The translations under genes and the position numbers were made by a program. Positions 20,620 to 32,576 of a DNA stretch of 64,000 bases are shown in pieces; the first letter of the stretch is position 1; each line of letters opens with the position of its first letter. This DNA comes from Rheum nobile (lineage: Eukaryota; Streptophyta; Magnoliopsida; Caryophyllales; Polygonaceae): positions 1,302,001-1,366,000 of the forward strand of contig WOAB01000728.1 of assembly GCA_027886185.1 (NCBI GenBank), written 5' to 3'. The notes beneath the pieces were generated by a model. That model did no database searches. It was not told the DNA's origin and saw only the letters and a list, made by a program, of their open reading frames with translations.

Positions 20620-23600
20620 ATGGCCGCGCCCTTCTTTAACTCCCCATTCCAGCCCTATGTTTATCAGGTAACTTTTCTTCACCCAGTCTGGGATTTTGGG
20701 GGTTTGTCTATCTACCCGGGGTAGTGTTTCTATGTGGAATTGTGTTAAATTGTTTATTTATACTTTTTAGGAATTGTATAGTGTTGTCGAAATACTTGCT
20801 TCGCACTATGGTTTATGACTTCTGATCATGTGAAGTAGGACGAAAATTCAAATACTGTAGATTGTCATTTTCATTTGTTAGTCTGAAAGCTAAACGCAAT
20901 TGTGCAAAGTTTTTGAAAGACATGGGAATGGATTGATTTAATATAGCACAGGAATAACAAAGTGCCTGGCAATATAGTTTCTTTGTCTTGTAGAATTAAA
21001 TGTGGTTCAATAGGTGGTTCAGCTTCAGCATGGGCAAAGTACAAGTGCTCATGACAGTTTATAAGTTATAATTTTCATTTGACAGTATCAACCATGTGTC
21101 TAAGCAAGACATTGCTCTGCTGATTCATCATAATTGGATAATGGGCCAATTTTTAGGATGAATTTGTAGGCAAGAAATTATTATTGACTTGAGCATGGTT
21201 GGAGCGTGATAAGGTCTGAACTTGAAATAATTGTAGCTTAGAGAATGTTTCTGCTTCTTCTTCTTTGTAAAGCACCATTGGTTTGTGCTTTGTTCTCCAT
21301 GTGGATTAAACAAGTTAGATAAATAGTGCTTCTTAATCTTGGGGGCATATAAAATTTAACTAGTTTAGTTTTTAAAAAAAGCTATATGCAAGATGTTTAA
21401 TCTTTTTTTCTTTCCACTTTTGTGGCTTCAGCTTAATCTCTTGCAAATTCTACCATTGGTCTGGACATTATAGGCATTATTTTGCTTGCTACATGGTGAA
21501 TGATCTTAGTCTCTTTTCCGCATGGAGGAGAAATCAAAAGCATTAGAATTCAGGAAGCAAACTGCATTATGCGTCATTCTTCATGTATGATAGTTGCTGA
21601 TTGTTTGGTGGTTGTGTACTTTTTTGGGTCTGTGGATAAATCCAGCATCGGAATTTTCCAACTGAATTATGTTTGATATTGCAAGTGAAATGTGTGTTTA
21701 GAAGTTCACATCTTAATTGAACCTCATCTTTTTCTCTGTTAAGATGGATTTAGCTTGGAATAATTTAAGATAGGTTTGGTTAAAATTATTTTTTTATTTG
21801 GTTCTGTTCTTTTTTTACCTTAATGATTTGTGGATAAAAAAGAAGAAGTATTCTACTCATGTTTCGAGACTTGGATCTATACAAGGGATATATACCCCTT
21901 TTTGACGTCATAAAATTCCTCGGCAAAGTTCATCACAAGGGTTACCCAACTTTGTTTATAAAGAGCTGTCCTACTATTAACATGAGCATACATTGCCTTC
22001 TATGCTGTAGAGTCCACAGGATGCTGTCATACCTTTTCAAATTTTGGGTGAAGAAGCTCAAATAGTTCAGGTAATTGCATCATCATTTCAATTATTCTTA
22101 CTTTAGCTGCTCCTAGTTGCTTTCCGTAAGTCTAAGCTCTTTTCATTGTTTGCAGGTTATGCTGAAGCAACAAGAAAAAGTCATTGCAAGGCCAGGTATC
22201 CTGTGTTGGACCTTTTTTTTTCTTTATTAACATTCCTCTGACAATGTTCGCATCTTCTTGCTTTCAAGAAAGTGAATTTTGCCCTTGAGCTTCAGGTTTT
22301 TGAAAATTTCTCTCCCTTACAAAATACCAGGATAAAGTGTCAATCTGGCTATGCTGGGGGTTTAAGGAGGAGAGAGAGAAAATATATAGAGGGGTGAAGA
22401 AACAAGAGAGGTTCGGGACTTTGGGTTAGGAGAGGGTTGAATAGGCCAAGAAAGTGTGGGTGGACTCACTAGTGGAGTTTACTAGAGAGGGCCAAAGTCT
22501 TGTCATATCAGAAGATTTAAGATTCAGAATAAATACAATAAAAGGGGATGAAGTTTTATTTGAGGGGAGAACTTTACACTTTTCCCAAGAAGTGTAAGTG
22601 GCTTTTTCTGAAGGCACGACCAATATTCAACCCATATGCTACCCTTGTCTCTATCAATATTTTAGCTTTGTACGACTAGAAAACTGACAAAAAAAATTGC
22701 ACTTCCTGAGCCTAATTTTAGCAGCTTATTGTTCCATGCTCAACTTTTTGATGCGGGATTTTGGAAGACTAAGTCCTTTTTGGGTGTAGGTACTATGTGC
22801 TATACATCCGGTTCTATCCAGATGGAGAATGTTTATAGACCTGAGCAAGAGTTTGGAGTGTGGCAATGGCTCTTTGGAAAGACTGTGACAAACATCGTTC
22901 TTCTCAATTCTGGTCCAAGTGACGGTTTTGTAGGAATTGCTGCTCCAACTCTTGCCAAAATTTTGCCGGTCTGTTGTTATGCTCTACATGCTGATTGAAC
23001 CCTTGGCCTCATTTTTATTAAGAAAAATGCTGTTAGTTCTAATTGGACAAATTTGTGATAGTTGTCGAACTGATTTTTAGTTTTTACTTTTTCTTTATGT
23101 ACAGATAGACTTGGCAATATTTGGTGGAGAACTTCTATGCCAGGTATGTCTAGCTCCCTATGGTTTTTCTGTTATGTTTGTCACTGGTGCAAATAACTGA
23201 AATGCATTTTAATGGTGGGGGCACTTGTGATTGATATGTTTGTAGCCAGATGCGTTTCTTTGCTCAGTGAATGATGTGAAAGTTAGTAATACAGCTGATC
23301 AGAGAGGGCGCAACGCTATCATGAGTAGAGAGGTAAGCGGGGCAGACTATTTCATCTCCTTATTTGCTTGATTTTTCTTTATCAGAATGTGGATTTTTAT
23401 ACTTACCAAAAGATATTAAATAACTGGACCTTCAGTGAACCATTCGAGAAAATGCAACTTCCCCCTTAATCTCTGCCTTATCCAAACATTTGCCACTTTT
23501 TGGGCAATACATCTCTCAGCTACTATGTCACTAACTTTTCATCTTCATGCCACTATTTTCCAAATTGTCACATTCTGTTAATTTATAAAGATGTTGAATG

Positions 23601-25797
23601 TGATGTTACACTTGTATATATGACTTATAATGAAACGGTATAGGTTTAAATTAAAAATGGATACCCATGAGAATGTGAACTAAGAAATTTGCTGCGAATG
23701 TAAAAAGATGTTGAATGTGATGTTACACTTGTATATATGACTTAAAATGAAACGGTATAGTTTTAAAACTAAACATGGATACCCGTGAGAATGTGAACTG
23801 AGAAATCTGCTGCGAATGTAAATGGGTAAAATTAATGGGGTAGGGAGTTAAATGTTAAACAGGATGGGACATTGGGACTGAATCTGCCCCGTTTCCATTC
23901 CTAGTCATTTTGCTTCTGCCAGCTAGCTGCAATCTCTCTTGCCTCTATCTGTGTGTGTGTGCGCGCACATGCGAGTCACATACAAATCCTGCTTAATTCT
24001 TTCTACCCATGCTTCCTAAAGATCATCCATGATGATTTATCCACTCCTAGAACTTAGATCTTACTTGAACATCAAAGCTTGCATATTGAGTCCGATCCGG
24101 AGATTACACTCAGATACTAATTGGTGTTGAAATAAGATGATACAGATTAGTATCATAAGATAACACTCCAATATTCAAATCAATCCCAGGAAATATAAAA
24201 GATGAAGAAATCTGTTTCTTCAGTGCCTGCAGATGGTTTGACCATAAGGCAGTAGAGAGAAAAATAAACTGTAGTAAGAGAGGATGGACAGCAAAGTATG
24301 GAGTTTATGATTTGTGGTGATTTACTGATTTGGTTGCGATGTGTAAGTAGAAATATTGGCTCCAGCGGTGATTACATAGAAGTTTGGTGGTTGGTGGTGT
24401 AAATTTGCATATAACGAGGATGGCACAGGCCTTTAATTTTCCAAGTTTAGGTTTTGATCTATTTCTTTATCTTCCCCGAATACTCTTTTCACTCTTACTG
24501 AAGTGGTGCTTTCCTATTTTTCCCTCCTTTTTCCTGCTCAAATATTTTAATAGCATCTCTATCTTGTAGGGATTTTTACGACAGAAGCTGTCTGGTCAAG
24601 GACTTGCATTTATCATAGGAGGTGGATCTGGTATGCATATCAAGCCCTTCATGACGTGATTTTCTTCTGAGATACGCTATATCAGCAAGTAGCAACCTTA
24701 CATGCTAAGAAAATCTTTTTTGCACTCAATTCTTAACTAGTCCTGAAAGAGTACACATGTTATTTTGACCTACTTATTTCATTTTAATTTGGTTTCTAAA
24801 TTTGCTTAATATGTAGAATTAATTGTATACTGTAAAACAGTCAAGCCCCGTCAAAGAAAAGACCGTTATGGGGGATGAAATAAACGTGCTCAGCTCATTC
24901 ATACAAAAATCTAAAATGGAATGTAATAAGATAATATATTAAGTCTCACTGTTTAAATCCAAGACCTGGCAGTTAGTGTATGTTTTCTTACTGCTTAATT
25001 GGTATTTTCATTCCCTAGGGGAAGGGGAAGATCCTGTGTCAATTTTTGTTGAGATTACAGATTAGCCACCCACTAAATGGAACTTGCATAGTATATGTCA
25101 TGGTATCTTTTGGTGTTTTGTAGCATTTAGTGACATAAAGAGTATAGTGTTGAAACTTTCATTGTTGAAATAAGTTGATCCTTAATTCCTTAGTTGTATT
25201 AAGTTTTGCACTTTCATATGACTCTACTGGATGTTGAAGTTGTGCAGAAAAATCTTGATGTTGGTGAAGTTCTTGCTGTTGATGCATCATGCATTGTTGC
25301 TTTGACGTCTACAGTCAACGTACAAGTTAAACTCAACGGGCCCATGAGGAGGGCCGTCTTTGGGGTTGGTTGCTTCCCTGACTTGTCTGATAAACTTTCA
25401 CACTAATAGAACCTTCCTTTTATGAGTTCCTTGGTTGTATATGCTGATAATATCTTCGGAGGAAGTCAGCTCATAAGATAAGCCTGTAGCTTATAAAACG
25501 TGTCTGAGATTGCAGGCGGAGAATCTCGTAACAGCAGTTCTGACGGGGCCAGGCATCGTTTTCATTCAGAGCTTGCCATTTCATCGACTCTCTCAGCGCG
25601 TTGCCAGGTAATCAATCCCGAGCCCAAGTTCCTTGCAAACGCGTTTGCCTGAAATTCGACATCTTACGAGCTGATTTCGCAGGGCGGTGACGGCTCCAAA
25701 CATGAGGGAAAACCCCAAACTCTTCATCCAGATTGCCATTTTCTTCTTCCTGGCTTATGTAGTGATTGTATCATCTGTATTGTTGACTGATGCTTGA
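20620..25797 (+). CDS. AIM24-family protein (DUF124 / TRAP-like fold), 10 exons
   Basis: I assembled ten exons with GT-AG borders: 20620-20667, 22020-22070, 22156-22195, 22790-22968, 23105-23143, 23246-23332, 24570-24630, 25240-25364, 25516-25607 and 25683-25797. They sum to 837 nt, 278 codons plus TGA, with no stop or frameshift. The protein has the AIM24 core: PFQILGEEAQIVQ, GTMCYTSGSIQMEN, the VWQWLFGK turn, NSGPSDGFVGIAAP, LSGQGLAFIIGGGS, LTGPGIVFIQSLP, and a C-terminal hydrophobic helix (IAIFFFLAYVVIVSSVLL), so it is probably membrane-anchored. In yeast AIM24 acts at the mitochondrial inner membrane; the role of this plant branch is not established. The gene is intact although surrounded by transposons. 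Confidence 0.9.
23587..23822. repeat. Tandem duplication (about 117 bp, two copies) in an AIM24 intron
   Basis: AGATGTTGAATGTGATG starts at about 23588 and again at about 23705; both copies end with GCTGCGAATGTAAA. They differ at only a few positions. It lies in the intron after the sixth exon and does not touch coding sequence. Confidence 0.85.
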
Positions 25798-26534
25798 TTT
25801 CCCTTCTCAGTATAATCCTGATTGCTTTTTATTCCCTCCCCAACTACCTCAAGTGATTGCTTTTTGATGCTGCATTTGAGATTCAACATAGCGGCAACTA
25901 AAGGACTCTAGCTGCTTGTTAGTGTCTTATTTAAAAGTTTTAGTTTACCCTGTTTGTTAGTTTCTTATTTAAAGCTTTTTAATCAGGATTGAAAACTACT
26001 GATCTCAGGTTATAGTTTTGACTTTTGATGTAGTTGTATTATAATTTAAAATTAATATATTTTTATAGTTACCAACCCAAACCTGTAAACTACAAAGAAG
26101 CTGTTTTCATCATGTGTGAAAACTAAAATCGAAGTAGTCTTTAAATAATAAAAAGTACTCCATTTGTCTCGAAATGTTTGTCCTAAAGTATAAAAAACTC
26201 TTTAATTAAGAAAATTAGGGACAGTATAAAAGGGGGCATGACCTGTTACAGTGCAATCTGTGGTTATTGACCATAGATTAAATTTCAGCCAATGAAAGAG
26301 GAGCATTAGGGGCATACGGATCACTTATAAATTTTGGGGACTTAAGGACAGAATTGTCCTAAACAAAAGGGGAATTATGTAGGGACTTAGGGCATAATTG
26401 CCCTAATAAAATTGCCCCTAAACAGATAAAAGGGGATTACAGCATTCCCAAAGGAATTTACATTCAAAGCTTCAGTAAAATTCAGAACAAAATTAAGCAA
26501 GTAAACAATCTCTGCATCACAGTCTGGTGGTGTC

Positions 26535-28131
26535 ATGGCCTCGGTTTTTTAGGACTTAAATAAAGCTCCATTTCCAGATGAACAATACATTTATGATGGA
26601 GAAGAGTTCGAAGAGGGACAGTCATCAGAGGAGATGGAACAAGATGAACATAACTTTGATCTCAACCAGGAACCAGGAGATGAAGAGGGACAGTCATCAG
26701 AAGCAGAGCACAACACAGCATCATCAGCCAACACATAATACCAGGCTCATCAGTGATAAAAAAATGCACATATTGAATGCTCTGCTAACAACATCTAAAG
26801 AGGGACAATTACCACATGGTGCAATAAACAAAGCTGCACAAGAGTTCAACATGTCAACAAGGTGCATAGGCAGAATTTGGAACACAGCAAAGAAGCAACA
26901 TAATGCACAACAGAGGTACAATCTAAGCACAAAATATCACAACTGTGATAGAAAATGAATTCAAGTAGAGATGGATTCAATCACAGCACTGAGCATGGGA
27001 GACAGGTCATGCATTAGAGACTTAGCTAGCAAGCTTAGTCTTTCAAAGACAAAAGTGCATAGGATGGTCAAGCAAGGTACAATAAAGTCACATACAAATC
27101 CAATTCATCCTGGTTTGAGTGAGGGACATAAGAAGACTAGGTTGGATTGGGTACTGAAGTTACTTTGTGGGGATACAGTAGAAGAAAAATCAGTGTATTA
27201 TCCAATGTTTGATTTTGTACACTTGGATGAGAAGTGGTTTTTTCTATCAAAGAAATCACAGAGAGTATATCTAGCACAGAATGAAAGGGGCAAGTACAGA
27301 GCTGCAAATTCATCTAAATTCATTCCCAAAGTTATGTTCACTGCAGTTGTAGCAAGGCCTAGATTTGTTGCAGAGGGACAGTGCATTTTTTATGGGAAGA
27401 TAGGAATCTTTCCATTCACATATCAACAAGCAGCAAAGAGGTCATCCAAAAACAGAGAGAAGGGGACACTAGTTACAAAGCTAGTTGAATCAGTCAACAA
27501 ACAAGTGACAAGAAACATGTTGATAAACCAAATCATTCCAGCAATCAAGGCAAAATGGCCATAAGATGGAGCTCAAAAAATTATATTCATACAACAAGAC
27601 AATGCAAAGGCCCATATAACTCAAAGAGATCCAGAATGGCAACAGGTATACATTCAGGATGGATTCACTTTCATCTTAATACAACATCCAACTAATAGTC
27701 CAGATGTAAACATCTTAGATCTAGAATTTTTCAGAAGTATTCAGTCACTCATGTATAAGAAGATGTCAAAAAGTATTGATCATATGATAGAAGCAGTGCA
27801 TGAAGCATTTTTTGAATTGGCCCCTACAACTCTAAGAGATGTGTGGATGACACTACAATTTGTTATGAATGAAATACTTAAATGCAAGGGAGGCAATGAG
27901 TATGATTTGCCACATGTAAACAAGAAGAAATTAATGGCTCAAGGAAATCTACCAAGAGAGATCAAGGCACCTATGTGGGCTATTATAGAAGCATGGTACA
28001 TAGTGCATGGGGGTGCACAACAAGCACATCAAGCAGGAACATCAATAGCAGGTCAACAGAGTCAACAAGGGACAACAGAAGTTGAAGATCAAGACACTGA
28101 AGAAGCACTTGAAGACAGTCAGTTTATTTAG
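26535..28131 (+). pseudogene. Mariner (DD39D) transposase, broken by stops and a frameshift
   Basis: The ATG at 26535 begins a frame that hits TAG after five codons and continues with acidic DLNKAPFPDEQ and DFDLNQEP-like sequence. A shift near 26700-26740 leads to the frame from 26578, with an HTH region (NALLTTSKEGQLP, GAINKAAQEFNMS). A TGA at 26956-26958 and a TAA at 27562-27564 interrupt this second frame, which is otherwise open to 28131. Catalytic residues are present: Asp in HLDEKWF (27226), Asp in QQDNAKAH (27598) and Asp in NILDLEFF (27718). The last two are separated by 39 residues, the plant DD39D signature. The active site survives but no full-length protein can be made. Confidence 0.88.
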
Positions 28132-28224
28132 CAATATATGACAAAGATTGAACATTTTGTAAGGTAGCAAGAACTTGTGTAATTTTGTAAACAAGCACAA
28201 GTAATGACACAATAATGACAATGC

Positions 28225-28965
28225 ATTTCTCAGATGTCCCTAATACCATCATAGACACAAACCCATTCACAATACCTTAGCATACACATAAGCATCAATC
28301 AGTCATTTGACTGTGTTCCAATGGCACACTAAGACAGTGAACATGCAGAGAATGCATCTCAGTTTCAAGACTTCATCATAGATAGACTCAAAGAGAATAA
28401 CACCACCAATCACAAGAGCTTTTAGAACTTTAGGACAAATATTTTGGGACAAACCAGACAAGGGAAATGCATAAATAATCACAATTGTAGATTTTCTCAG
28501 ATGTCCCCATAGCCATCATAGACACAAGACCAATCACAAGACCTTAACATACACATAGGCATCAGTCAATCACGTGTGAAAGTGTTCCTATGGCACATTA
28601 AGGCAATGATATTAAGGTCTTGCATCTCAGCAAAAAGACTTCATCATTGAAATACACAAATAATCTCAGATGTCCCCATAGCCATCATAGACACAAGACT
28701 AATCACAAGACTCAACATACACATAAGCAACAATCAACCACATGTAAAAGTGTTCCTATGGCACATTAAGGCAGTGACATTAAAGGTATTGCATCTCAGT
28801 TTCAAGACTTCATCATTGAAATGCATAAATAATCTCGGATGTCCCCATAACCCTCATAGATACAATACCAATCACAGTACCTTAACATACACACAAGCAT
28901 CAATCAATTACATGTGACACAGTGTTGCCATGGCACATCAGAAGTCCAGTGAACATAAAGGTTTT
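28225..28965. repeat. Tandem repeats (about 171 bp period) downstream of the mariner transposase
   Basis: Units starting TCAGATGTCCCxATA begin at about 28231, 28498, 28669 and 28840. The last three are spaced 171 bp apart; the first unit is longer. Each carries a CATCATAGACACAAG phrase, a CTTAACATACACA phrase and a TTCCTATGGCACATTA phrase. No coding potential is seen; this is the 3' spacer of the MLE. Confidence 0.85.
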
Positions 28966-29084
28966 GCATCACAGTTATCATGCATCATCACCGATTACCT
29001 AACAGAGGCAACACAACATAATCCAACATCAGAACAGCAACACCAAAACAGAACACCAACACACCAAAACAGAGAATCAACTTA

Positions 29085-29200
29085 AACAGAATACCAATGT
29101 CTCAGTCATTAGAACAACAACAACAAAACAGAATACCAATGTCTCAGTCATTAGAACAACAACAACAAAACAGAATACCAATGTCTCAGTCAACAGCACA
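29085..29200. repeat. 42-bp tandem repeat, three copies
   Basis: AACAGAATACCAATGTCTCA recurs three times, joined by GTCATTAGAACAACAACAAC; it lies between the 171-bp repeats and the antisense ORF. Confidence 0.85.
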
Positions 29201-29289
29201 ACAAACTCATTCAACAACATGCATAATTCAGAGCAATAATCTCATCAAATGTACACATGCATAAACAACTTAAAAAGAGTGAGACTTAG

Positions 29290-29637
29290 CTAAAAATCAG
29301 AATTAGAGGCAACATCACCATAATCGGGGACGATTCTTCCCGCAGCTTCATCGTCAGAGGAATCAGAGATTACAATAATCTCAGGGGAATCAGGGAGGAC
29401 GACGATCTCAGGGGTAGGACAGAGCTCAACGAACTCAGGGGTAGCAGGGAGCTCAACGATCTCTGGGGGCTCTTCCCGCATCTTCCCCTCCACAGTTTCC
29501 TCTGAGCCAACAGGAGTGAAGCTGTGATCCCCAACACAATCGCCACCCCACTCGCACTGTGGAGCTTTAGAGCAAGCAACAAAAAGTGCATCAGAAGTCC
29601 AGGACCCATCGGACTTAAATAGGTCCGAATCACCCAT
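29290..29637 (-). CDS. Small acidic protein with four tandem SIM-like repeats, encoded by the mariner element
   Basis: An uninterrupted frame of 115 codons, convergent to the transposase. Residues 58-93 are four perfect-length 9-residue repeats: PEIVELPAT, PEFVELCPT, PEIVVLPDS, PEIIVISDS, the last followed by SDDEAA. Each repeat has the hydrophobic core of a SUMO-interaction motif, and the last has the acidic/Ser tail of a phospho-regulated SIM. The N-terminal half has four Cys (residues 22, 28, 34 and further) but no family I recognise. A CT-rich leader lies upstream on the minus strand (29830-30080). Function is inferred only from the repeats; the frame has no homologue I can name. Confidence 0.5.
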   Translation of the reverse strand: MGDSDLFKSDGSWTSDALFVACSKAPQCEWGGDCVGDHSFTPVGSEETVEGKMREEPPEIVELPATPEFVELCPTPEIVVLPDSPEIIVISDSSDDEAAGRIVPDYGDVASNSDF

Positions 29638-29829
29638 GAATGCAAACAGAGAATGGAACCCAGGGGACCAGGGTTTTCAAAGCACTCAAATATGAGATTT
29701 AGGGTTTTTTTGGGCGGGTTTTGGGAGATATGGATAGATCTAGACGAGGAGCAAGCTTTTTCAGTGTTTTGGGGACAGCCGGAGCAGATTAACCGCCGGC
29801 GAGCAGATCTGCAACACATCGAGATCTCA

Positions 29830-30110
29830 GATGAGTTAGGGTTTTAGAGAGAGCTCATACGAGAGAGAGAGCTCAGACGAGAGAGTAGAGAAGGAGAGAC
29901 ACCTTCAAGGAGAGTGAAAGGTCAGATGAGAGCACAAATGAGATCTAGAGGTGAAGAGAGCTCAGACGAGAGAGGAGACGAGAGAGCTCAAATCTAGGGT
30001 TTCAGAGAGAATGAGAGAGGAGACAGAGAAGAGAGCGGCGAAGAGTGAGACGAGAGAGCTGTGAGTGAAGAGTGAGAGGCAGATTAGGGTATTTAGGGTT
30101 AGGGTGGGAA
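29830..30110. repeat. GAGAGA/CTC low-complexity leader upstream of the SIM ORF
   Basis: Repeats of GAGAGAGCTCAGACGAGAGA on the plus strand, i.e. CT-rich on the minus strand, where they could be the promoter or 5' UTR of the small gene at 29637. No other gene is seen. Confidence 0.6.
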
Positions 30111-30530
30111 ATGGGCTGGGCTGGGTAGATTAGGATTTCGGTTAATTGGGCTGGGTAGATTAGGCCGGGTTAAATGGGTAGATTAGGGGGTAGGTTAATA
30201 TGGGTTAGAGATATTGGGTTATGTTAAAATATGGGTTTGGGTTAGTTTGGTTAAAAATATGAATTTGGGTTAAGTTAATGGATTTATGAGTAGTTTGGTT
30301 AATTTTGTTAGTTTAATTAATTAATTAAAATTTTAATTAATTAGGTTAATGTAATATGGTTTATTAAGTTTTAGGTTATGGATAAAAATGGTGGATATTA
30401 ATGGAGTTTGAGATGGATGAAGATGGTAGATGAGAATGATTGGATGTGTAGTATTTTGGATAAAAGATGGAATGAATAAGGGTAATATTGGAAAGAAAAG
30501 ATGAATAGAAAATGAAATAAAGTAAAGTAG
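30111..30530. other. AT- and GGTTAA-rich terminal region of the mariner element
   Basis: Degenerate repeats of GGGTTA, GGTTAA and TTAATTAA; no coding potential is visible. Confidence 0.5.
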
Positions 30531-30789
30531 GACAAACAAAAGGGGACGCCCAAAACGGAAACAGGACGAACATTATGGGACGGAGAGAGTATTTGTTTGA
30601 AGAATTGAAACTAGTTTAAAATTCCAAATAAATTAATACCTCTAGTCGTTTGATTCTTGGGCTAATTGACGGGTCACTAAAACAATTACCTGGCCTTGGA
30701 AGTTGGAATCTTAGTGGAGGACGTGTACTTACGTTAAGCACTTTTTTTATAAGGTAAAAATTAGATTGGAAATCACAGAAGGGTCGGTT

Positions 30790-32172
30790 TCTCAATCTAT
30801 AACATCCTTATGGATGAGAATTACAAATTCTAGACTATCTCTAAAATATTTCAAGGAAACCTGATGAACCTCCTTCGCGATGAAATCGGCCACGACGTTG
30901 GTTTTTCAAAAGACGTGAGAAATTTGTACTGAAGAAAACAGTTGTAAAATACACAGGATATCAGAAATTAGCATTTCAATATCACATGGACAGTGCCAGA
31001 TTTATTTAAGGACTTCACGATGGTAAGGTTGTCACATTCAAGGTGAATGTTGGTAAAGCCTAATTCATAAGCCTTTACTAGGGCATTCCTAACTGCTAGT
31101 GCTTCTGTTTTGAGCGGGGTTGAAATACCACATCTATCCCCATAGAGGAAAAATGGTTTTCCCGTGTTGTTTATGAAAATATAACCAAAACTAGATTCAT
31201 CATTGATTTTGGTGGATCCATCTGTGTTGATTTTAATTATGTTATCCATAAGTTTTTTCCATTTCTTTATTGGTCGTCTTATAATGTTTGTTTTATGAGT
31301 TTTTTTATTATCTTTTGTTAGACAGTCAGGGTTCCAGTTTTTCATTTTATTCCAGTTCTCCATTTGTTTCTCAAATGTAATTTGGTACATCCTTAATGGG
31401 TTCAACATTATCATTTGTTCTACCAAAGCTTTGTTGGTTTCTATAGAACCAAATGCTCCACCAAGAGACCATTAATTCTAAGAATTGTGATCTATCATCT
31501 TTTTGTTGAATTTCTTCAATGATTTCATGAATTTTTTTGTTTCCTATGTTTAGGGAAGTGATTATGCCAAAAGTGTCATGATTCAATTTTGCGATTGTTT
31601 TTAAGGTATGCTTGCATTGGAAAAGTAGGTGGTTCAAATCTTCCAACTGAGCATTGCAGCGTATACACCCGAGGGGGGGAGGGGGGGGGGGGGGGGGTTG
31701 CAACGCCTTTTTCTGCCAATCTAGCTTTAGTAGGGATTTCGTTTTTCATTATTTTCCAGACAAAGTTTTTAACTTTGGGATACGTGTCCATTTTCCAGAT
31801 CCAAGAGGAATAATAAGAAGTATAACTCTTATTTTTGTTAATTAGTTCCATAACATAATTAGTAGAAAACCAGCCGTTTTTGCTCGTTTTCCAGTACATT
31901 CTATCATGGATCTCATTTAAGGGTATTGGGATCGAGATTAGTTTTTTGGTTAAATCATATGATAAGTATTGTTCAAGTAAGTCCTTATTCCAGGTTTTAT
32001 TTGGCAGCATGAAATCAACTACCAGGACATCCTTATTCAGGATTGACTGTGGGTTTATGTTATCACATAAGGGGGTGTTCAGAGCCCAGTTATCCGTCCA
32101 GAATTTGATAGTTTTTCCATTATCAACTTGCCAAATTAGTCCAGATTTGAACTCAGTCATAAGTTCAATCAT
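30790..32172 (-). pseudogene. LINE zf-RVT and RNase H region
   Basis: From 32172 the frame encodes LIWQVDNGKTIKFWTDNW, SWIWKMDTYPKVKNFVWK and TKARLAEKGVAT, then a poly-Pro stretch caused by a long C run, after which the zinc-binding residues continue in a second frame (CNAQLEDLNHLLFQC). The RNase H frame (31426 to 30968, continuing past a shift) has KINTDGSTK, TEALAVRNALVKA, CDNLTIVKSL and a final ADFIAKE. The end is near 30795, before a 3' UTR. Confidence 0.8.
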
Positions 32173-32576
32173 ATTTGACCATTGCCAGGAGCAGTCTCCT
32201 TTTTTTCTCGTAGTGAAGTATATGTTGTGTTTTCAGGTATTTATCCGTAATAACTCTAACCCAAAAGTTGTTTGGTTCGGCTAGGATTCTTCATAGTAAT
32301 TTGAACTGAAGAGCTTTGTTCATGTCATTAGCTTTTCTCAAGCCAAGACCTCCTTGATGAGTTGGTTTGCAAATTGTTTCCCAACCTATAAGAGGTTTAT
32401 AGGAATTGTCTTTGTTCCAAAAAAAGATATGTTTAGCTTATCAAGTTCATTATGTGTGTGTGTAGGTAGCATGAAACTTTGCATAAGATAATTGGGCTAG
32501 TAGCCAGATTTGTTTTTATTAGTGTTGTTCTTCCTGCTTGGAAAATCGCATTTTCTTTTCATATAGATAATTGTTG

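Larger units (their letters stand above)
26158..30589 (+). mobile_element. Mariner-like element (plant MLE), 4.4 kb
   Basis: The left end CTCCATTTGTCTCGAAATG and the right end, read on the minus strand, CTCTCTCCGTCCCATAATG are imperfect TIRs, with the TA dinucleotide on both outer sides (26156-26157 and 30590-30591). The element encodes a DD39D transposase on the plus strand and a small gene on the minus strand. Both the TIR pattern and the catalytic triad are those of plant Tc1/mariner elements, the likely source of Stowaway MITEs. Confidence 0.9.

Noticed and set aside
30090..30330. Telomere-like TTAGGGTTTAGGGTT phrases
   Set aside because: No regular TTTAGGG array; it is a degenerate GGTTAA-rich end of the mariner element.
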